From SYIM01 sp044356835 (GTDB taxonomy: Bacteria > Pseudomonadota > Gammaproteobacteria > Burkholderiales > Burkholderiaceae_E): a stretch of DNA of 12,573 nucleotides. The position numbers were made by a program, and so were the translations under genes. The notes beneath the pieces are model-generated. The model ran no database searches, was not told where the DNA came from, and saw nothing but the letters and a program-made list of their open reading frames with translations. Shown here piece after piece: positions 7,786 to 12,573 of this stretch (positions are counted from its first letter, which is position 1; each line of letters starts with the position of its first letter). The stretch is from contig JBIKVK010000084.1 in the NCBI GenBank assembly GCA_044356835.1, positions 1 to 12,573 on the forward strand, written 5' to 3'.

Positions 7786-9680
7786 CAACGGGCTCCCTGA
7801 TCGCGTTCGGGCATGAAGCGCTCGCGCAGCGAGCCGGCGATACCCTGCGGGAAAAGCAAGACCAGGGCGAGGATCGTAAAGCCGAGCATCGCGCGCCAGT
7901 AATCCGTCTGCCGGGCCACCGTGTCATGCAGCCAGGTAAAGACCGAGGCGCCCACCCAAGGTCCGACCAGGGTTTGGATGCCGCCCAGCAAGACCATCAC
8001 CAAGCCATCAATGGACCGGCCCACCGAAATGACCTCAGGGGAAATGCTGCCCTTGGAGAAGGCAAAGAGAGCTCCGGCGAGGCCGCACACCGATCCGGCC
8101 AGAACGAACGCAGCCCAGTGAACCGCAATTCCATTGATGCCGATTGCGTCGGCCCGCAGCGGCGAATCACGGTAGGCGCGCATCGCATAGCCAAACGGCG
8201 CAAGCAGCACTCGCCTCAGCAAGAGCACTCCGGCCACCGTGGCCGCCAGAGTCAGGTAGTAGTAGACCCATTTTTCGGACAACCAGGAGGCCGGCCAGAC
8301 CCCGACAATGCCGTTGGATCCCCCGGTGAACTCATCCCACTGGAACACGATCGACCAGACAATTTGGGCGAACGCAAGGGTCAGCATCGCCAGATAGACG
8401 CCCGACAGGCGCACACTGAACCAGCCAAAGAGCAGTGCCCCCAGTCCCGCGAGCAGGGGCGCAAGCGCGAGCGCCAGCTCCATCGGCAAGGCAAATGCCT
8501 TGAGCATCAGCGCGGCACCATACGCCCCGAGACCAAAGTAAGCGGCGTGTCCAAATGAGTGCATGCCGCCCGGCCCCATGATGAAGTGAAGGCTGGTGGC
8601 AAACAGCACGGCGATGAGAATGTCGATCATCAGCACATTGATGAAGGGCGCGACCGTGCTTGCAAGCGGCACCATGAGCAGAGCGAGCAGCAACAATCCC
8701 CCGAGGCGCTTCACAAAGGGGGGTGCCGCCCGCATCGGTGGTTCGGCGTGCCCGGCATTGCGGCTGACCGCCGAGGGCTTTCCGAGCAAGCCCCAGGGGC
8801 GCCAGATCAGCACCGCAGCCATCACCAGGAACTCCACCACCAGAGTCAGCTTTGAAAACGAAAAACTGACGCCGAAGATCGTCACCTGCCCGATGGCGAT
8901 ACAGATCGCCTTGATTTCGGCGATCAGCAACGCGGCCAGAAACGCTCCGGGCACACTGCCCATCCCGCCCACCACGACCACGACAAAGGCATCTCCAATC
9001 GCAAGCAGATCAAGAAACTGATTGGCCGGCTCGCGGGGCGACTGCAGCGCCCCCCCCAGCCCGGCAAGAAACGCCCCCAGCATGAACACGCCGGTGAACA
9101 GCCAGGCCTGATTGACCCCCAGCGCGCCCACCATTTCGCGATCCTGCGTGGCCGCGCGGATCAGGATGCCCCAGCGGGTGCGCATGAGGACGAACCACAG
9201 GAGGCCGAGCACCAGCGGACCGATAAAAATGAGCACGAGGTCATAGGTCGGAAACTGGCGACCGAGAATCTCGACCGACCCCTTGAGTCCAGGCGCGCGG
9301 GGCCCGACGAGGTCCTCGGGGCCCCAGATCAACAGCACACCATCGCGTATCACGAGCACGACCGCGAACGTCGCCAACAATTGCAGCAACTCCGGGGCGC
9401 GGTAGATTCGCCGCAACAGGAGCAACTCGATCACCAGACCGATCAGGGCCACCACTGCAGCAGCGACAATGACCGAGGTCCAATACCCGAGGGGCGAGCC
9501 ACCAATGCGTCCGACAATCGAGAATGCAACATAGACGCCCAGCATATAGAAGGAACCATGGGCGAAATTCACGATTCGGGACACGCCGAAAATCAGCGAC
9601 AGGCCCGCCGCAATCAGAAACAGGCTCGAAGCACTGGCCAGGCCGTTGAGCATCTGGACCAGCAAGGCGGAAAGGGTCAT
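7785..9680 (-). CDS. Fused LivH-LivM permease of a branched-chain amino acid-type ABC importer
   Basis: A 631-residue inner-membrane protein that joins both permease subunits of a HAAT importer in one chain. Residues 1-300 are LivH-like: NGLASASSLFLIAAGLSLIF, the FAHGSFYMLG segment, and the cytoplasmic ATPase-contact loop RAATQDREMVGALGVN (about 176-190). A short polar linker (about 300-322) leads into a LivM-like half with ATSLHFIMGPGGMHSFGHAA near residues 361-380 and its own coupling loop, YRDSPLRADAIGIN. In the classical system these are two genes. Fusions occur in some proteobacterial clusters, and no internal stop or frameshift is visible here. The ATG at 9680 follows a 154-nt gap after livK that contains a hairpin. 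The single chain would provide both membrane halves for the LivG and LivF ATPases encoded just downstream. Confidence 0.9.
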   Translation of the reverse strand: MTLSALLVQMLNGLASASSLFLIAAGLSLIFGVSRIVNFAHGSFYMLGVYVAFSIVGRIGGSPLGYWTSVIVAAAVVALIGLVIELLLLRRIYRAPELLQLLATFAVVLVIRDGVLLIWGPEDLVGPRAPGLKGSVEILGRQFPTYDLVLIFIGPLVLGLLWFVLMRTRWGILIRAATQDREMVGALGVNQAWLFTGVFMLGAFLAGLGGALQSPREPANQFLDLLAIGDAFVVVVVGGMGSVPGAFLAALLIAEIKAICIAIGQVTIFGVSFSFSKLTLVVEFLVMAAVLIWRPWGLLGKPSAVSRNAGHAEPPMRAAPPFVKRLGGLLLLALLMVPLASTVAPFINVLMIDILIAVLFATSLHFIMGPGGMHSFGHAAYFGLGAYGAALMLKAFALPMELALALAPLLAGLGALLFGWFSVRLSGVYLAMLTLAFAQIVWSIVFQWDEFTGGSNGIVGVWPASWLSEKWVYYYLTLAATVAGVLLLRRVLLAPFGYAMRAYRDSPLRADAIGINGIAVHWAAFVLAGSVCGLAGALFAFSKGSISPEVISVGRSIDGLVMVLLGGIQTLVGPWVGASVFTWLHDTVARQTDYWRAMLGFTILALVLLFPQGIAGSLRERFMPERDQGAR

Positions 9681-9747
9681 CGACAGTCGATCCGGATTGG
9701 GGTCAGCAGGGCAGGACAGCGATCAAGGCCACGCCCCTCACGCGGCT

Positions 9748-9775
9748 GGGCCGCAGCGGGAACGCGCTGCGGCCC
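9748..9775 (-). other. Stem-loop between the binding-protein and permease genes
   Basis: The arms 9748-9758 (gggccgcagcg) and 9765-9775 (cgctgcggccc) are perfect 11-base complements around a 6-base loop. No run of T follows on the - strand, so it is not a classical intrinsic terminator. In ABC operons, stable hairpins after the binding-protein gene often protect its mRNA and lower expression of the genes after it. That role is inference here. Confidence 0.6.
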
Positions 9776-9798
9776 GGACCGCACGATGCGGCCCGGAC
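9768..9798. repeat. Short direct repeat, 12 bases, two copies
   Basis: The 12-mer tgcggcccggac occurs at 9768-9779 and again at 9787-9798, spaced by 19 bases. The first copy forms part of the right arm of the stem-loop at 9748-9775. The second runs into a small 5-base inverted repeat (ccgga/tccgg, 9793-9806). Together they make a GC-rich structured patch in the livK-livHM gap. Confidence 0.55.
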
Positions 9799-9834
9799 TG
9801 ATCCGGACCGCCGGGACGTCCTGCGGGTGGCCGA

Positions 9835-11055
9835 TCAGGACTGCGGACGCAGCTTGGCGACCTCAGCGTCCGAAGGCTGATACTTCGCCCCGTCGAAGTA
9901 ACTGAAGTCGCGCATCGTGCCGCGACCGTTCACCACCGTGGTGCGGCCGACGTAAGCACCAAGCGTCGATTGATGGTCCTGCGGGCGGAACATGACCTGG
10001 CCACAGGGCGTACCGAACTGGAGCCCGCGGAAGGCGGTGATGAGTTTCTCGGTCTCGGCCGTACCGGCGCGCGCCACCCCGGCCGCGATCGCCTTGATGG
10101 TGCAGTAACCGACAATCGAGCCCAGCCTCGGATAATCGTTCCAGCGATTGCGGTAGGCGGCGACGAAGGCGTCGTGTTCAGGGGTCTTGATGCGATCCCA
10201 GGGGTAGCCCGTAACGAGCCATCCCTCGGGCGCTTCGTCTTTCAGAGGATCGATGTACTCCGGCTCGCCGGTCAAAAGGCTCACCACCTCACGCCCCTTG
10301 AACAGGCCCCGGGTATTGCCCTCGCGGACGAACTTGGCCAGGTCTGCGCCGAAGAGGACATTGAAAATCCCATCCGGCTTCATGTCGATCATGGCCTGCA
10401 CCACGGCACCGGCATCGACTTTGCCCAGGGGCGGCGCCTGCTCGCCGACAATCTCGATGCCGGGTTGCGCCTTGGCCATCAGTTCCCTGAAGCTCGCCGC
10501 AGCGGACTGGCCATACTCGTAATTGGGGTAGACGATGGCCCAGCGCTTTTTCTGCATCGCCGCGGCCTGAGGCACCAGCATGGACGTCTGCATGTAGGTG
10601 GAGGGGCGCAGACGGAAGGTGTAGCGGTTACCGTTCTGCCAGACGATCTTGTCGGTGAGCGGCTCGGAGGCGAGGAAGAACACCCGCTTTTGACGCGCAA
10701 AATCGGTGAGGGCCAGACCGATGTGCGACAGGAAGCTGCCCGCCAGGATGTCGACGCGGTCGCGGCTGACGAGTTCTTCGGCTACTCGGACAGCGTCACC
10801 CGGATTGGCCGAGTCGTCCCGAGCAATCACCTCGAGCTTGCGGCCCCCCAGGCCACCGGCCGCGTTGACCTCTTCCGTTGCGAGCTCCCAGCCCTTTCGA
10901 TATGGATCCAGGAAGGCGGGTTGTGCCTTGTAGCTGTTGATTTCGCCTACGCGGATCGGACGCGACTGGGCTGCGATCGAAAACGGCATGACGCTGCTGA
11001 CCAGGGCGGCAGCAGCCGGTGCTCCGCTCGCCGCAAGGAACGCTCGCTTCTTCAT
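9835..11055 (-). CDS. Periplasmic substrate-binding protein of a branched-chain amino acid-type ABC importer (LivK-like)
   Basis: A 406-residue periplasmic receptor of the Peripla_BP_6 family, which captures the substrate and delivers it to the LivHM permease. An export signal covers about residues 1-29: MKKRAFLAAS, a hydrophobic core, and a likely cleavage after FSIAA. The KRAFL pattern resembles a relaxed twin-arginine motif. The mature part begins RPIRVGEINSYKAQ, with NAAGGLGGRKLEVIARDD and VDILAGSFLSHIGLA following as in LivK-type receptors. The frame extends 25 codons further upstream to 11130, but the ATG at 11055 is the right start: it has an AGGAGA site and begins the signal peptide. 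A relatively AT-rich 64-nt gap separates it from the UPF0280 gene and could hold a weak promoter; none is clear. The ligand is unknown, and the neighbours favour a cyclic amide or pyridine carboxylate over branched-chain amino acids. Confidence 0.9.
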   Translation of the reverse strand: MKKRAFLAASGAPAAAALVSSVMPFSIAAQSRPIRVGEINSYKAQPAFLDPYRKGWELATEEVNAAGGLGGRKLEVIARDDSANPGDAVRVAEELVSRDRVDILAGSFLSHIGLALTDFARQKRVFFLASEPLTDKIVWQNGNRYTFRLRPSTYMQTSMLVPQAAAMQKKRWAIVYPNYEYGQSAAASFRELMAKAQPGIEIVGEQAPPLGKVDAGAVVQAMIDMKPDGIFNVLFGADLAKFVREGNTRGLFKGREVVSLLTGEPEYIDPLKDEAPEGWLVTGYPWDRIKTPEHDAFVAAYRNRWNDYPRLGSIVGYCTIKAIAAGVARAGTAETEKLITAFRGLQFGTPCGQVMFRPQDHQSTLGAYVGRTTVVNGRGTMRDFSYFDGAKYQPSDAEVAKLRPQS

Positions 11056-11061
11056 GTTGGG

Positions 11062-11067
11062 TCTCCT
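11062..11067 (-). promoter_or_regulatory. Ribosome binding site for the LivK-like gene
   Basis: On the - strand this reads AGGAGA, 6 nt before the ATG at 11055. It fixes the start of the binding protein at the beginning of its signal peptide, rather than at the upstream in-frame codon at 11130, which would add 25 residues before the signal. Confidence 0.75.
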
Positions 11068-11119
11068 GGGGTTGTTTGTGATGGGTATGGGAAACAGCCG
11101 AAATGTAACTGTAACGAGA

Positions 11120-12085
11120 TCAATCGTCACGCATCAGGGGTAAGGTGGGGAACGGTCCAGGCACGACGCGCCAGCGGTCGGCCAGCAGCAGGGCGGCCCG
11201 ATCGATGAGCCCCAGCCCCGACAGCCGGCGGGCGAACGCCTCACCCGCATCAAGCGCCAGGTCAATGCTGTTCCCGGATAAGGCACCCACCGCAACGGTC
11301 ACCAGGCGGTCGCCGAGATCGGAATCGTCTCGAACCGCCGAGGCCGGGGCGCGCTCAATCGCAGGGTCATCGACATCGACCGCGTTGGCGATCAGGGTTG
11401 CCGCCGCGTCGGCTGCGGCGGCATCCTGGGCGATCACCGTGACCGTGTCGGCTATGCCCAAGGAGAGGCTACGCCCTCGCCAGCCCGAGCTCGCCACGCC
11501 TCGGACCGAGTCTCGCGAGTCGATTTCGAAGGCCGCATCGAGCGCAGGCGCATCAAACCGCCCCACCACGCCGACCCGATACCGCATGCCCGGACCGAGG
11601 TGCAAGGCAATGTCTCCGCCGTTGTTGACATAGGCCCGATGCACCCCGGGCACTTCAAAGCATCCAATCAGGTGATCGGCTACCGCACCCGCGACTGCGG
11701 CCATCGGCGTGATGAAGAGCCCCGTGGCTCGCGCCAGGCGCGCTGTGGCTTCGTACATCCGGCAAGCCACAGGCCCCTGCGGAGCCGAAGCGGACGAAGC
11801 CGCAGCCTGTACGCCAGGGTCTGTCTCGGGTCCGCGCTGGGATTGCCTCGAGTCAAGGCATCCGGTCGGGCAAGCCTCTCGCAATCGGGGCAACTCGGCG
11901 ACGAGCGCCGAGAGCACGGGCTCAAAAAGGCGCCAAGCGCGCTCGATCGCTGCGGCACAGGCCGCAGGTTCACCATCGAGGCCAATGATCAGATCGATCG
12001 GGCCCTGGGCAAAATGCCATCGCCCGTCATCAAGACGCTGCCGCGACGCAGCCCACCCAGTCACCGGATCGGGTCCATCGGCCAC
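11120..12085 (-). CDS. UPF0280 family protein (ApbE/flavinyltransferase superfamily)
   Basis: A 321-residue protein of the UPF0280 family, related to ApbE, the FAD:protein FMN transferase that attaches FMN covalently to target proteins. Family motifs are FITPMAAVAGAVAD (residues 124-137), VNNGGDIALHL (153-163, matching the NxGGD region of ApbE), a GVASSGWRGRSLSLGIADT block (196-214), and a DAAAADAAATLIANAV segment (221-236) that resembles the ApbE metal-site region DALxTA. No signal peptide is visible, unlike many ApbE lipoproteins, so it probably works in the cytoplasm. Residues about 72-103 (Ser/Ala/Gln/Pro-rich, with two Cys at its start) look like an insert in a variable region. Its ATG lies 25 nt inside the end of the reductase gene, indicating translational coupling. 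Transfer of FMN to that reductase is my inference; the activity of UPF0280 proteins is not established as far as I know. Confidence 0.85.
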   Translation of the reverse strand: MADGPDPVTGWAASRQRLDDGRWHFAQGPIDLIIGLDGEPAACAAAIERAWRLFEPVLSALVAELPRLREACPTGCLDSRQSQRGPETDPGVQAAASSASAPQGPVACRMYEATARLARATGLFITPMAAVAGAVADHLIGCFEVPGVHRAYVNNGGDIALHLGPGMRYRVGVVGRFDAPALDAAFEIDSRDSVRGVASSGWRGRSLSLGIADTVTVIAQDAAAADAAATLIANAVDVDDPAIERAPASAVRDDSDLGDRLVTVAVGALSGNSIDLALDAGEAFARRLSGLGLIDRAALLLADRWRVVPGPFPTLPLMRDD

Positions 12086-12573
12086 GGGTTGCCCGGGAGC
12101 CAGTCGATCAGTCGGTGCTCGCCGCTTGCCCAGACGTCCTCGATTCGACGGACGCGATCCATGTGCCCGCCCAATTGCTGGTAGTCAGCGAGCTTCAGGG
12201 TGAATTCGATCGGCGCGACGATGGCCGGCGTCGGCACAGAACCGAACGAGCCCTTGGGCATCTGAGCGACATCAGCCATGATGGTGATGCCTCCGCCTGG
12301 CCAGACGTAGACCGGGGCGCCTGCGCACGTGACACGCGTCAGCAGGTGTTTGATCGAGCGTGTGAGCAGAATCGGGTTTTCGGTGACCCCCGCCCGCAAG
12401 CTTCCTCCCGCGCCCCCCAGGAAGAGGACGGTGGCGAGCGCCGGCTCGCAGTTCTCGCCGATCCGGTCGACGACCTTGCGGACCGAATCGGGCATGGCGG
12501 CTGGTCGCGGCACGAGAGAGTCATCAAGCTCGAACCACTGGGCATGTTCCCCGGTCGTTGACACCATCAACAA
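12061..12573 (-). CDS. hnr: 6-hydroxynicotinate reductase-like protein, C-terminal part (5'-truncated)
   Basis: The last 170 residues of a longer protein whose frame is open to the right window edge; the TTG and ATG codons at the edge are not convincing starts. The segments FLGGAGGSLRAGVTENP, LLTRSIKHLLTRVTCAGAPV, YVWPGGGITIMADV and the PTPAIVAPIEFTL block match, as I recall them, proteins annotated as 6-hydroxynicotinate reductase in alpha- and betaproteobacteria. In Eubacterium barkeri that enzyme reduces 6-hydroxynicotinate to 1,4,5,6-tetrahydro-6-oxonicotinate and contains covalent flavin, one [2Fe-2S] and two [4Fe-4S] clusters. The ferredoxin-like Fe-S part would lie upstream and is not visible; only two Cys are in this segment (fragment residues 42 and 83). 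The stop overlaps the UPF0280 start. The family call is fairly firm, but the substrate is inferred from the enamidase-like gene downstream. Confidence 0.72.
   Translation of the reverse strand: MLMVSTTGEHAQWFELDDSLVPRPAAMPDSVRKVVDRIGENCEPALATVLFLGGAGGSLRAGVTENPILLTRSIKHLLTRVTCAGAPVYVWPGGGITIMADVAQMPKGSFGSVPTPAIVAPIEFTLKLADYQQLGGHMDRVRRIEDVWASGEHRLIDWLPGNPWPMDPIR

Noticed and set aside
11067..11118. Possible sigma-70 promoter with a doubled GTTACA on the - strand in front of the livK-like gene.
   Set aside because: No convincing -10 element at proper spacing; the short gap also fits simple operon read-through.
9970..11208. A 412-codon open frame on the + strand opposite the livK-like gene.
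   Set aside because: It mirrors a GC-rich real gene, has no recognisable domain, and the - strand frame has a signal peptide, ribosome binding site and clear homology. The same holds for other long antisense frames, such as 7015-7800 and 4935-5609 on the + strand.

Overview
The window is GC-rich, gene-dense bacterial DNA with no RNA genes, insertion sequences or CRISPR. A methionyl-tRNA synthetase with a fused C-terminal tRNA-binding domain, a polyhydroxyalkanoate-system protein and the codon style point to Pseudomonadota, probably a beta- or gammaproteobacterium. The taxon is an inference; nothing in the window identifies a species.

Layout. The left 2.2 kb is on the + strand: the 3' end of metG, then a SulP-family anion transporter with a STAS domain. 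Everything from about 2.28 kb to the right edge is on the - strand, read right to left. In transcription order it is: the C-terminal part of a 6-hydroxynicotinate reductase-like protein (cut by the window edge); a UPF0280 (ApbE-superfamily) protein overlapping it by 25 nt; a LivK-type binding protein; a fused LivH-LivM permease; the LivG and LivF ATPases; an 'amino acid synthesis' (PF06684/DUF1185) protein; an enamidase-like amidohydrolase; a TetR-family regulator; a D-2-hydroxyacid dehydrogenase whose start overlaps the regulator's stop (ATGA); and a small polyhydroxyalkanoic acid system protein that converges on the SulP gene.

How the genes may work together. Two genes match consecutive steps of the reductive nicotinate pathway known from Eubacterium barkeri: 6-hydroxynicotinate reductase makes 1,4,5,6-tetrahydro-6-oxonicotinate, and enamidase opens that ring to 2-formylglutarate and ammonia. 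The E. barkeri reductase carries a covalently bound flavin, so an ApbE-superfamily gene overlapping the reductase gene is a natural candidate for attaching it. A complete high-affinity ABC importer (LivK, LivHM, LivG, LivF) lies between the reductive and hydrolytic genes and may import the substrate. The working model is an uptake, ring-reduction and ring-opening island for nicotinate or a related cyclic amide. The true substrate, the role of the DUF1185 protein and the chemistry after ring opening cannot be settled from this window. The island is the part most worth following up.
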